64,000 nt of DNA from Pulveribacter suum (GTDB lineage: Bacteria; Pseudomonadota; Gammaproteobacteria; Burkholderiales; Burkholderiaceae_C): NCBI RefSeq assembly GCF_003013695.1, contig NZ_CP027792.1, positions 633,501 through 697,500 on the forward strand. Reading direction: 5' to 3'. This document shows positions 34,926 to 43,174 of this stretch, one piece after another. The number at the start of each line of letters is the position of its first letter. Positions within the stretch are counted from its first letter, which is position 1. A program made the position numbers and the translations under genes. Below the pieces are notes generated by a model that worked only from the letters and a program-made list of their open reading frames with translations, was not told the origin of the DNA and did not search any database.

Positions 34926-36392
34926 ATGCACGCATCCCGTTTCCTGTGCGCGCGCCGCGCGCTTTGCCTGGCGGCCTGCACGGCCGCCCTCCTGCCCTTC
35001 GGCCTGGCCGCCCGCCAGGTGCCGCCGCAGTCTGCGGCCCAGGCCCTGCCTGCGCCGGTGGAGGCCGCGCTGCAGCGCGCCAAGGTGCCGCGCGAGGCGC
35101 TGGCCGCCGTGGTGATCGACGTGGAGGGCGCCAAGCCGCGCCTGTCCGTGCAGGGCGACGCGGCGGCCAACCCGGCCTCGGTCATGAAGCTGGTCACCAC
35201 CTTTGCGGCGCTGGAGCTGCTGGGCCCGGCATTCACCTGGGAAACGCCGGTGTACCTGGATGCCCCGCCCCAGGGCGGCAGCCTGCGCGGTAATGTCTAT
35301 ATCAGGGGGCAGGGCGACCCCCGGCTGGTGGTCGAGCGGCTGTGGCTGCTGATGCGCCGCCTGCGCGCGCAGGGCATCTCGGTGATCGTGGGTGACATCG
35401 TGCTGGACCGCAGCGCCTTTGCCGTGCCGGCGCACGACGCGGCGCAGTTCGACGGCGAGCCCTGGCGGCCCTACAACGTGGCGCCCGATGCGCTGCTGGT
35501 GAACTTCAAGTCGCTCACCTTCGGCTTCGTGCCCGACGAGGCCGCCGGCGTGGCCCGCGTCAGCCACGAGCCGCCACTGGCGCAGCTGGAGCTGCCCGCC
35601 AGCGTGCCGCTGGCGCCTGCCGGCACGGCCTGCGGCGACTGGCGCGCCGGGCTGCGCGCCGACTTCACCGACGCCGCACGCCTGGCGCTGGCGGGCAGCT
35701 ATCCGGCGGCCTGCGGCGAGCGCCAGTGGAGCATTGCCCCTGCCGACCCGCAGGGCTACGCCGCCCGCGCCATCGAGGGCATGTGGCGCGAGCTGGGCGG
35801 CAGGCTCACGGGCCAGGTGCGCGACGGGCGCGTGCCGGCAGGGCTGGCGCCGGCGTTTTCCACCACCTCGCCGGCACTGGCCGAGGTGGTGCGCGACATC
35901 AACAAGTACAGCAACAACGTGATGACGCAGCAGCTGTTTCTGACGCTGGCGCTGCAGCGCACCGGCCAGGGCAGCCCGCAGGCCGCGCGCGACGTGCTGG
36001 GCCGCTGGTGGGACGAGCGCGTGGGCCTGCCCGGCACGCTGGTGGCCGACAACGGCGCCGGCCTGAGCCGCGAAGCCCGCGTCAGCGCCCGCGCCCTGGC
36101 GCGCATGCTGCAGCTGGCCTGGGCCTCGCCCGTCATGCCCGAGTTCGTTGCCTCGCTGCCGATCATGGGCGTGGACGGCACGCTGCGCCGGCGCCCGGGC
36201 CAAGCCTCCGGCGCGGCGCACCTGAAGACCGGCACGCTGCGCGACGTGACGGCCATCGCCGGCTACGTGCTGGGCGAGAGCGGCCGCCGCCATGTGCTGG
36301 TGGCCATCGTCAACCACCACAACGCCCCGGCGGCACGCCCGGCGCTGGATGCGCTGGTGGACTGGGCGCGCCGCGACGCAGAAAAAAAATAG
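34926..36392 (+). CDS. dacB: D-alanyl-D-alanine carboxypeptidase/endopeptidase (PBP4)
   Basis: 488 aa with an N-terminal signal peptide. Class C low-mass PBP (peptidase S13): active-site SVMK (Ser85, Lys88), SxN in YSNN (Ser329, Asn331) and LKTGT (KTG at 434-436). It trims or cleaves peptidoglycan crosslinks in the periplasm. Divergent from tsaB with ~60 bp between the starts. Confidence 0.95.
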   Translation: MHASRFLCARRALCLAACTAALLPFGLAARQVPPQSAAQALPAPVEAALQRAKVPREALAAVVIDVEGAKPRLSVQGDAAANPASVMKLVTTFAALELLGPAFTWETPVYLDAPPQGGSLRGNVYIRGQGDPRLVVERLWLLMRRLRAQGISVIVGDIVLDRSAFAVPAHDAAQFDGEPWRPYNVAPDALLVNFKSLTFGFVPDEAAGVARVSHEPPLAQLELPASVPLAPAGTACGDWRAGLRADFTDAARLALAGSYPAACGERQWSIAPADPQGYAARAIEGMWRELGGRLTGQVRDGRVPAGLAPAFSTTSPALAEVVRDINKYSNNVMTQQLFLTLALQRTGQGSPQAARDVLGRWWDERVGLPGTLVADNGAGLSREARVSARALARMLQLAWASPVMPEFVASLPIMGVDGTLRRRPGQASGAAHLKTGTLRDVTAIAGYVLGESGRRHVLVAIVNHHNAPAARPALDALVDWARRDAEKK

Positions 36393-36462
36393 GTGCGGCG
36401 CGGGGGTGATTTTGGTGTTTTCCCGCTCCTGCCGGTGGCCGGCGGCCGTTAAGATCGCCCAT

Positions 36463-36478
36463 AAACGAACGTTCGTAC
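36463..36478. promoter_or_regulatory. TetR-type operator-like palindrome
   Basis: ACGAACGTTCGT (36465-36476) is a perfect 12-bp palindrome, 44 bp before the SGNH lipoprotein start codon. It resembles the site of TetR-family regulators and is related in style, not sequence, to the palindrome at 117-126. Confidence 0.45.
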
Positions 36479-36519
36479 TATTTTTTCAACGACAGGTTTC
36501 CCCCCTCCAGGAGCATCTG

Positions 36520-37647
36520 ATGAAATTTCGCATGCATTGGGCGGCAGCGGCCGCAGCCGCCACTTTGCTGGCCGCCTGCGGCGGCGGCGGTGCCGACACC
36601 ACGCCGGCCGCGCCGGTCACCTCCGTCAAGGTTGCGGGCGACAGCCTGGCCGACAGCGGTACCTTCGGCATCAAGTTCACCGTGCAGGGCGCGGGCGACA
36701 ACGGCGGGCCGACCCTCATCTGGCCCGAGCGCGTGGCCGGCAGCTACAGCCAGAAGCTGTGCCCGCACTACGACCTGACCAGCGGCGCGCTCAACACCCG
36801 CGCCAGCTGCACCAACTACGCCGTGGGCGGCGCCGCCATCAACTACTTCAAGGCGCCCAATGCGCCGCAGTCCATCCTGCGCCAGCTGGCCGACCTGGGC
36901 GCGGCCGGCTACGGCGCCGGTGACCTGCTGCTGGTCGATGGCGGCGGCAACGACGCCAGCGACCTGATCGGCGCCTACCTGGGCGCCTCCAAGGATGGCG
37001 GCGCGGCCTACGCCGCGCTGCTGGGCACCGTGCTGAACGCCGCCACCGTGCAGCAGCTGCTGGGCGGCGGCGCCGCCGGCATGGCGCAGGCGGGCGGGGC
37101 CTACATGCAGGCGCTGGCCGTGCGCTTTGCCGGCGCCATCAAGGCCCAGGCACTGGACAAGGGCGCGTCCCGCGTTGCCGTGCTGAACATGCCCGGCGTG
37201 ACGCTGACGCCCAAGTTCCGCACGGTGCTGGGCTCCATCGCCCAGGCCAACGGCCAGGCCGCCGCAGCCCAGGCCGAGAAGCTGTTCGACGGCTGGGTGC
37301 AGGCCTTCAACGCCAAGCTGGCCGAGCAGTTCGCCGGCGACAAGCGCGTGGCTGTGGTGGACTTCTACGCCTCCTTCAAGGACCAGTCCGAACACCCTGC
37401 CCAGTACTCCTACGACAACGTGACCACGCCTGTGTGCCCGGTCACCGGCGTGGACGGCAGCGGCCTGCCCACCTACACCTTCCCGACCTGCACCGCCGCC
37501 GCCCTGTCGGCCAAGCCGCCGGCCGGCGCCGGCGCCGACTGGTGGCAGCGCTACGCCTTCTCCGACTCCTTCCATCCCACGCCCTACGCGCACCAGCTCA
37601 TGGGCCAGCTCGTCTCGCGCTCGCTGTCGCAAGCCGGCTGGCTGTGA
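36520..37647 (+). CDS. SGNH/GDSL-family lipoprotein hydrolase
   Basis: 375 aa. Lipoprotein signal (ATLLAAC) then motif I AGDSLADSG (Ser42), block III GGGND and block V DSFHPT (Asp349, His352). The triad is complete, so this is an active esterase/lipase-type enzyme exposed in the periplasm or on the surface. AGGAG precedes the ATG and a TetR-like palindrome lies upstream. It is followed by an OmpW-type protein gene 33 bp on. A paralogue without catalytic residues is at 38458. Confidence 0.92.
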   Translation: MKFRMHWAAAAAAATLLAACGGGGADTTPAAPVTSVKVAGDSLADSGTFGIKFTVQGAGDNGGPTLIWPERVAGSYSQKLCPHYDLTSGALNTRASCTNYAVGGAAINYFKAPNAPQSILRQLADLGAAGYGAGDLLLVDGGGNDASDLIGAYLGASKDGGAAYAALLGTVLNAATVQQLLGGGAAGMAQAGGAYMQALAVRFAGAIKAQALDKGASRVAVLNMPGVTLTPKFRTVLGSIAQANGQAAAAQAEKLFDGWVQAFNAKLAEQFAGDKRVAVVDFYASFKDQSEHPAQYSYDNVTTPVCPVTGVDGSGLPTYTFPTCTAAALSAKPPAGAGADWWQRYAFSDSFHPTPYAHQLMGQLVSRSLSQAGWL

Positions 37648-37680
37648 TGCACCGACCCTTTGCAGCAAGGTAACTTTTCC

Positions 37681-38355
37681 ATGACCAAGCAAATCTTGCG
37701 GGCCGGCTGCGCGCTGACCCTGCTGGCGGCCTTCGGCGCCGCCCAGGCCCAGGTGGCAGGCACCTGGAGCGTGCGCGTGGGCGCCACCCACATCGCGCCC
37801 CAGACCAAGAGCGACGACCTCAGCGCGCCCAGCTTCCCCGGCACCAAGGTGGACGTAGGCAGCGCCAGCGCGCTGACGGGCGGCATCAACTACATGCTGA
37901 CCGACCACTGGGCCCTCGACCTGCCCGTGGGCCTGCCCTTCAAGCACTCGTTCTACGGCGACGGCGCCATCGACGGCGTGGGCAAGCTGGGCCAGACCAA
38001 GGTCGTGCCGGCCACGCTGTTCGCGCAGTACCGCTTTGGCGAACCCAATGCCACCTTCCGCCCCTACGTGGGCCTGGGCGTGACCTACAGCAAGTTCTTC
38101 AAGAACCGCAGCACGGCGGCGCTCACGGGGGTGACGGGCGGCTCGCCCGCCAACCCCACCACCGCGCGCATCGACAACAAGTTTGGCCTGACGCCCCAGG
38201 TGGGCCTGGTGTGGAACTTCAACGAGCGCATGTTTCTGGACGTGGCGTACTACAAGAGCTTCCTGAAGACCACGTCGCACCTGTCCAGCGGCCAGAGCAT
38301 CGACATGCGTCTGAACCCCAACGTGTTCGCCATCGGGGTGGGCTGGCGCTTCTGA
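37681..38355 (+). CDS. OmpW-family outer-membrane protein
   Basis: 224 aa. Signal peptide ending AAQAQ, then the OmpW outline: SVRVGATHIAPQ near the N-terminus, TGGINYMLTDHWALDLPVGL, YVGLGVTYSKFF and the C-terminal aromatic GVGWRF that targets the BAM complex. An eight-stranded barrel with a hydrophobic channel for small non-polar molecules is likely. Same transcription unit as the upstream esterase; ends at a strong terminator. Confidence 0.93.
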   Translation: MTKQILRAGCALTLLAAFGAAQAQVAGTWSVRVGATHIAPQTKSDDLSAPSFPGTKVDVGSASALTGGINYMLTDHWALDLPVGLPFKHSFYGDGAIDGVGKLGQTKVVPATLFAQYRFGEPNATFRPYVGLGVTYSKFFKNRSTAALTGVTGGSPANPTTARIDNKFGLTPQVGLVWNFNERMFLDVAYYKSFLKTTSHLSSGQSIDMRLNPNVFAIGVGWRF

Positions 38356-38382
38356 TGGTTTTTGCGTAACTCCAAGGCTTTC

Positions 38383-38420
38383 AAGGCCGGTCTCCCGCAA
38401 GGGAGCCGGCCTTTTTTTTA
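38383..38420 (+). terminator. Intrinsic terminator after the OmpW gene
   Basis: AAGGCCGG-t-CTCCC pairs with GGGAG-c-CGGCCTT around GCAA, followed by T8. It ends the esterase-OmpW unit and stands between convergent genes. Confidence 0.95.
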
Positions 38421-38457
38421 TGCGGCGCAACCAGGCGCGGCCCTGGCCGGCCGGTGC

Positions 38458-39411
38458 TTACCAGCGCTGGTGCACGCGGTCGTAGGCGTAGTTGCCCAGC
38501 TGGCGCTGCGCCGACGGGGCCAGATAGATCTTGTCGGCGAACACGAAGCGCTCGACGTTGGCGCCCGCCAGCAGGGTGCTGGGCGTGCACAGGGCCGAAT
38601 TGACTTCGCCCGCGCCAATGCCGATGCCCGGGCCTGCATCCACCGAGGTGCAAACGGCGCGTTCGCCGTCCTCGAAGCCGTAGGAGCCGGGCGAGCCCTC
38701 GAACACGTTCACGTAGTAGGCCGCGTCGATGTACAGGACGTTCTTGCCCAGGTCCTCGATGGCCACCAGCAGCGCCTGGTTGAAGGCGCGGCTGGCGCGG
38801 CCGATCAGGTCTTCCTGGCCGATGGCCTTGGCCCATGGCGAGCGGCTCAGGTCGTAGCTGCCGGTCATCAGCACGTACTTGGCGCCCGAGTCGACCAGGC
38901 GGCGGGCCTGCGCGGCCAGGTCCAGGCCGGCCTGGCGGGCATTCGCCACGTACTGCTCCTCGGTCTGCGTGCCGGCGCGCACGGCGGCCATGCCGGCGAC
39001 GATGTCGGACACCCCGGCGCTCATCAGCACCAGGTCCTTGTCGCCGAAGCGGTGCGTGGCCAGGAACTGGTCGATCTGCTGCGTCACCGTGGGCGTGGCG
39101 GCGTTGCCGGCTGCGTCCGGCGTGGCCGCGACGCGGGCATTGCCCTGCGCATAGGCCAGGCCGCCGCTGGCCGCGGGCGTCAGCGTGCGTTCGTAGTGCT
39201 CGGCCACCTGCAGCGTCCAGTTGTTCACGCTGCCGTCATTGACGGTGTAGCGCGAGCCGGTCTGGCCCACGTCGGCCAGGCCGTCGCCAAAGGAAATCAG
39301 GCGCTCGGGCGTGAGCGCCGACTCGGTGGAACTGGAGCCGCAGGCCGCCAGTAGGGCCGCCGAAGCGCAGGCCGCTGCCAGCAGGGTGCGACGCATCCAA
39401 TGTGCTGCCAT
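38458..39411 (-). CDS. SGNH-fold lipoprotein lacking the catalytic Ser and His
   Basis: 317 aa from ATG 39411 (GGAG 8 bp upstream). Lipobox LLAAC (Cys ~25), then an SGNH fold like that of 36520. Motif I reads FGDGLADVG, with Gly44 where the nucleophilic Ser is expected, and block V reads ADKIYLAP, with Asp293 kept but Tyr296 in place of His. Hydrolase activity by the normal mechanism is therefore unlikely. Length and reading frame are intact, which points to a retained non-enzymatic or altered role rather than decay. Convergent with the OmpW-type gene. Confidence 0.85.
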   Translation of the reverse strand: MAAHWMRRTLLAAACASAALLAACGSSSTESALTPERLISFGDGLADVGQTGSRYTVNDGSVNNWTLQVAEHYERTLTPAASGGLAYAQGNARVAATPDAAGNAATPTVTQQIDQFLATHRFGDKDLVLMSAGVSDIVAGMAAVRAGTQTEEQYVANARQAGLDLAAQARRLVDSGAKYVLMTGSYDLSRSPWAKAIGQEDLIGRASRAFNQALLVAIEDLGKNVLYIDAAYYVNVFEGSPGSYGFEDGERAVCTSVDAGPGIGIGAGEVNSALCTPSTLLAGANVERFVFADKIYLAPSAQRQLGNYAYDRVHQRW

Positions 39412-39443
39412 GGAGTTTTCTCCGAAAAAAAGTGGAACAGAGT

Positions 39444-40445
39444 TTAAGGGGCGGCCGCAGCCGCGCGGGCGAGGCGGTCGCGCACCCCTTCCCATTCGGG
39501 GGTGTCGGGGGGCGTTTCCACCCAGATCAGGCGCACGCCGGCGTCATCGAAGCCGCGCAGCGCGGCGAACAGCTCGCGTGCGGCCAGGGCCGCGTCCTGC
39601 GGCATCGGGCGCAGCAGCACGCGGCGCGAGGGCGTGCGCAGCGGCGCACGGGCGTAGACAGCCAGGTGGGCGGCGTCCGTGCCCAGCACGTCCAGGCCGG
39701 ACTGCAGCTGGCGCGCGTCCATCAGGCGCACCGTGGCGCTGGGTGCGTAATGTGCCAAAAGCGTTCCTGAGGCCCGCGGGGCATGCGTTGGTAGCTCATC
39801 TTTCGATAGCGGACGCAGGCCGCAGGCGCTCTCGATGGCGTCGCGCGAGATGCTGCCCGGGCGCAGCAGCACGGGCACGCCGCGGGTGCAGTCCACGATG
39901 GTCGATTCGATGCCCACTTCGCAGGGCCCGCCGTCCAGTACCAGCAGCTCGGGCCCGAACTCATCGGCCACGTGGGCGGCGGTGGTGGGGCTGACGCGGC
40001 CGAAGCGGTTGGCGCTGGGCGCGGCCAGGCCGTGGATGGGCGCGGGCAGCTGGGCGCAGGCGGCCAGCACGGCCTGCGCCGCCGGGTGCGCCGGGCAGCG
40101 CAGGCCCACGCTGGCCTGGCCGCCGGCCGCGGCTGCGGCGCGTGAGGGCAGGCGCGGCAAGATCAGGGTGAGCGGGCCGGGCCAGAAGGCGTCGATCAGC
40201 GCTTGAGCGAACAGCGGCACCTCGTGGGCGTAGTGCGGCACGGCGGCGCTGCCGGCCACGTGCACGATCAGCGGGTGATCGGCCGGGCGGCCCTTGGCGG
40301 CGAAGATGCGCGCCACGGCCTCGGCGTTGTCGGCATCGGCGGCCAGGCCGTAGACGGTCTCGGTGGGCAGGCCCAGCAGCTCGCCCCGGGCCAGGGCCTG
40401 CGCGGCAGCCTGCGGGGCGGTGGGGGCGGCAGCGTCCAGGATCAC
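39444..40445 (-). CDS. L-threonylcarbamoyladenylate synthase (Sua5 type)
   Basis: 333 aa: YrdC/TsaC domain (about 10-200, with LPTETVYGLAADA and KGRPADHPLIVHV) plus the C-terminal Sua5 domain. It makes threonylcarbamoyl-AMP from threonine, bicarbonate and ATP for t6A in tRNA; TsaB of that pathway is at 34149. Residues ~212-230, in the linker between the two domains, map to a degenerate copy of the dispersed repeat. Confidence 0.95.
   Translation of the reverse strand: MILDAAAPTAPQAAAQALARGELLGLPTETVYGLAADADNAEAVARIFAAKGRPADHPLIVHVAGSAAVPHYAHEVPLFAQALIDAFWPGPLTLILPRLPSRAAAAAGGQASVGLRCPAHPAAQAVLAACAQLPAPIHGLAAPSANRFGRVSPTTAAHVADEFGPELLVLDGGPCEVGIESTIVDCTRGVPVLLRPGSISRDAIESACGLRPLSKDELPTHAPRASGTLLAHYAPSATVRLMDARQLQSGLDVLGTDAAHLAVYARAPLRTPSRRVLLRPMPQDAALAARELFAALRGFDDAGVRLIWVETPPDTPEWEGVRDRLARAAAAAP
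39757..39812 (-). repeat. Dispersed palindromic repeat, copy 10 (degenerate, in the sua5-type gene)
   Basis: Segment with CTGAGGCCCGC, CGTTGGTAGCTC and TCGATAGC in the layout of the dispersed repeat. Much diverged, encoding the inter-domain linker. Confidence 0.4.
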
Positions 40446-40460
40446 GATGGGCGGGCCGGT

Positions 40461-41630
40461 TTAAAAGGGCGCGATGCCCAGCAGCGCTGCCGCCTGCAGC
40501 GCCGTGGCGCGGGCGCCCTCCGGGCTGGCGGCGGTGACGTTCAGGTGGCCCATCTTGCGCCCGGGCTTCGGGCTGGCCTTGCCGTACAGGTGCAGGTGGC
40601 AGCCGGGCAGGCGCAGCACCTGGTACCAAGGCGGGGTGGCGGCGGCGCCGTCCGGGCCGCGCAGCCACAGGTCGCCCAGCAGGTTGAGCATGATGCTGGC
40701 GCTGTGCTGGCGCGGCTGCGTGAGCGGCAGGCCGGCCATGCAGCGCACCTGCAGCTCGAACTGCGAGACGTCGGCGCCGTTCTGGCTCCAGTGGCCGCTG
40801 TTGTGCGGGCGCGGCGCCATTTCGTTGACGACCAGGCCGCCGCCTTCCAGCACGAAGAACTCGACGCACAGCACGCCCACGTAGTCCAGCCCTTGCGCTA
40901 TGGATTTCGCAGCTGCCAGCGCTTGTCCAGCAAGGGCTGGAGGCACATTTCCTTCAAAAACCTCGGTCACGGCCAGGATGCCGTCCCGGTGCAGGTTGCG
41001 CTGCACCGGCAGGTGGACGAGGGAGCCGTCAGCGCCGCGGGCGACGATGACCGAGCACTCGTGCGCCAGCGGCAGCATCTTTTCCAGCACGCAGGGCACG
41101 CGGCCCAGCTGCTGCCAGGCGGCGGCCAGCTCGCCCGGCGTGGCCACGCGCACCTGGCCCTTGCCGTCGTAGCCCAGCCGGGCGGTCTTCAAGATGCCCG
41201 GCAGCAGCGCGGCGGCATCCACAGTGGCCAGGGCCGCTTCGCTATCGATGACGGTGTGCGGCGCCACGGGCACGCCGCAGCGCACGAAGTGGGCCTTCTC
41301 CGCCGCCCGGTCCTGGGCCACGGCCACGGCGGCGGCCGCCGGCGACACCGGCATGCTGCGCGCCAGCGTCTGCAGCGCGGCGGCGGGCACGTTCTCGAAT
41401 TCGGTGGTCACGGCCGCGCAGGCGGCGGCCAGCGTGGCCAGGCCCTGCGGGTCGTCGTAGGCGGTGCGGATGTGCTGCTGGCTGACCAGGCCGGCGGGAC
41501 TTTCGGGGTCGGCGTCCAGCACCGCGGTGGCGTAGCCCATGGCTTGGGCGGCGTGGGCGAACATGCGCCCCAGCTGCCCGCCGCCCAGCACGCCCAGCGT
41601 GGCGCCGGGCAGGATGGGGGCGCCGCTCAT
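40461..41630 (-). CDS. purK: 5-(carboxyamino)imidazole ribonucleotide synthase
   Basis: 389 aa ATP-grasp protein. [16 protein letters not shown] at the start, then the ATP-grasp core ([12 protein letters not shown]) and [13 protein letters not shown]. It carboxylates AIR to N5-CAIR in purine synthesis. Residues ~227-245 ([15 protein letters not shown]) are encoded by a dispersed repeat copy. The ATG overlaps the purE stop by 4 bp. Confidence 0.97.
   Translation of the reverse strand: MSGAPILPGATLGVLGGGQLGRMFAHAAQAMGYATAVLDADPESPAGLVSQQHIRTAYDDPQGLATLAAACAAVTTEFENVPAAALQTLARSMPVSPAAAAVAVAQDRAAEKAHFVRCGVPVAPHTVIDSEAALATVDAAALLPGILKTARLGYDGKGQVRVATPGELAAAWQQLGRVPCVLEKMLPLAHECSVIVARGADGSLVHLPVQRNLHRDGILAVTEVFEGNVPPALAGQALAAAKSIAQGLDYVGVLCVEFFVLEGGGLVVNEMAPRPHNSGHWSQNGADVSQFELQVRCMAGLPLTQPRQHSASIMLNLLGDLWLRGPDGAAATPPWYQVLRLPGCHLHLYGKASPKPGRKMGHLNVTAASPEGARATALQAAALLGIAPF
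40898..40950 (+). repeat. Dispersed palindromic repeat, copy 11 (within purK)
   Basis: Forward copy CGCTATGGATTTCGCAGCTG, CCAGCGCTTGTCCAGCAAGG and GCTGGAGGC, well conserved despite lying inside the purK frame. It specifies ~18 residues of PurK. Confidence 0.85.
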
Positions 41631-42124
41631 GGCGCCACCGGCGGCAGCTGCATGGCCCGCGCGGCGGCCGTCTGCTCGGCGCGGAAGGCCGTGAGGCGAT
41701 CGCGCAGGGCCGCATCTTCATTGGCCAGCAGCGCCACGGCGAACAGGGCCGCGTTGGCCGCACCGGCCGCGCCGATGGCGAACGTGGCCACCGGTACGCC
41801 CTTGGGCATCTGCACGATGGAGTGCAGCGAGTCCACGCCCTGCAGATGCCGGCTGGCCACCGGTACGCCCAGCACCGGCACCACGGTCTTGGCGGCGATC
41901 ATGCCCGGCAGGTGGGCCGCGCCGCCGGCGCCGGCGATGATGGCCTTCAGGCCCCGGCCGGTCGCTTCCTCGGCGTAGGCGAACATGTCGTCGGGCATGC
42001 GGTGGGCCGAGACCACGCGCGCCTCGTGGTGAATGCCGAACTGCTCGAGGATGGCCACTGCGTGCTGCATGGTCTCCCAGTCGCTGGAGGAGCCCATGAC
42101 CACACCGATCTGAATGGTTTGCAT
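41627..42124 (-). CDS. purE: N5-carboxyaminoimidazole ribonucleotide mutase
   Basis: 165 aa. [13 protein letters not shown] and [15 protein letters not shown] are the class I PurE motifs; GGAAHLPGM and the late [13 protein letters not shown] block also fit. It rearranges N5-CAIR to CAIR after PurK. ATGA overlap with purK shows translational coupling (purEK operon). The start at 42124 is the family start. Confidence 0.98.
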   Translation of the reverse strand: MQTIQIGVVMGSSSDWETMQHAVAILEQFGIHHEARVVSAHRMPDDMFAYAEEATGRGLKAIIAGAGGAAHLPGMIAAKTVVPVLGVPVASRHLQGVDSLHSIVQMPKGVPVATFAIGAAGAANAALFAVALLANEDAALRDRLTAFRAEQTAAARAMQLPPVAP

Positions 42125-42265
42125 GACGTGAAAAGGCGCAGGCTGACAGCGCGCGCCGGGCTGAAACCGCACGATTTTAGGCGGGGCGGTGCAATGCCAG
42201 ACAATCGGCGGCACAACCCCACCCGCGCGCCCGGCGCGCTTGCCGATTCACAGGGTCACGAGAAC

Positions 42266-43174
42266 ATGATGGATGTCACCGTAGAGAATTTTGAAGCCGA
42301 AGTCATCGCCGCGTCGATGCAGGTGCCCGTGCTGGTCGATTTCTGGGCGCCTTGGTGCGGCCCGTGCAAGACGCTCGGGCCCATCCTGGAAAAACTGGAG
42401 ACCGAGTACGACGGGCGCTTCAAGCTGGCCAAGATCGACTCCGATCAGCAGCAGCAACTGGCCGCCATGTTCGGCATCCGCAGCATCCCCACCTGCATTC
42501 TGATGATGGACGGCCAGCCGGTGGACGGTTTCATGGGCGCGCAAAGCGAAGGCCAGCTGCGTGCCTTCCTGGACAAGCACCTGCCCAGCCTGGAAGAGCT
42601 GGCCGGCCAGGCGCAGGAAGAGGCCGCCCACGAGGCCCTGGAGAGCGGCGACACCGAGGGCGCGCTGGAGCAGCTGCAGCACGCCGTGGCCACCGACCCG
42701 GCCAACGACGAGGCGCGCTTTGACTACGTGCGCCTGCTGCTGCAGATGGGCCGCGAGGACGACGCCAAGGTGGCGTTTGCCCCGGTCATCGCCAAGGCCG
42801 AGGGCGTGCAGCGCCTGGGCGCCCTGAAGGTGTGGCTGGATGCTCTTGATTTTGTAGCTGCCAGCGCTTACGGGGCGGGCGCTGAGGCCGAATTTGATGC
42901 AAAGATCGCGGCCAACCGCCGCGATTTCGACGCGCGCTTTGCCCGCGCCCGCTGGCTGATCGCCCAGCAGCGCTGGACGGACGCCATGGACGAGCTGCTG
43001 GAGATCCTGATGCGCGACAAGGCCTGGGAGGGCGGCGCCGCGCGCAAGGCCTACGTGGCCGTGCTGGAGATCATCGATCCCCCGAAGCCCAAGGTGGCCG
43101 AGGGCCAGATCCCGCCCGAGGACCCGGTCGTGGCCAGCTACCGCCGCCGCCTGTCCAGCGTGGTGCTCAGCTGA
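42266..43174 (+). CDS. cnoX: Thioredoxin-TPR chaperedoxin (CnoX/YbbN)
   Basis: 302 aa. N-terminal thioredoxin domain with WCGPC (Trp30, Cys31, Cys34), so the Cys pair is present, unlike E. coli YbbN. A C-terminal TPR-like part follows. It holds and protects oxidatively damaged proteins for transfer to GroEL/DnaK. Two adjacent ATGs at 42266/42269. Residues ~194-211 are encoded by a dispersed repeat copy. Its stop overlaps the presumed CTG start of the META-domain gene. Confidence 0.94.
   Translation: MMDVTVENFEAEVIAASMQVPVLVDFWAPWCGPCKTLGPILEKLETEYDGRFKLAKIDSDQQQQLAAMFGIRSIPTCILMMDGQPVDGFMGAQSEGQLRAFLDKHLPSLEELAGQAQEEAAHEALESGDTEGALEQLQHAVATDPANDEARFDYVRLLLQMGREDDAKVAFAPVIAKAEGVQRLGALKVWLDALDFVAASAYGAGAEAEFDAKIAANRRDFDARFARARWLIAQQRWTDAMDELLEILMRDKAWEGGAARKAYVAVLEIIDPPKPKVAEGQIPPEDPVVASYRRRLSSVVLS
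42847..42896 (+). repeat. Dispersed palindromic repeat, copy 12 (within cnoX)
   Basis: Forward copy TTGATTTTGTAGCTGCCAGC, GCTTACGGGGCGGGCGCTGA, GGCC, in frame inside the TPR region of CnoX. Confidence 0.8.
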
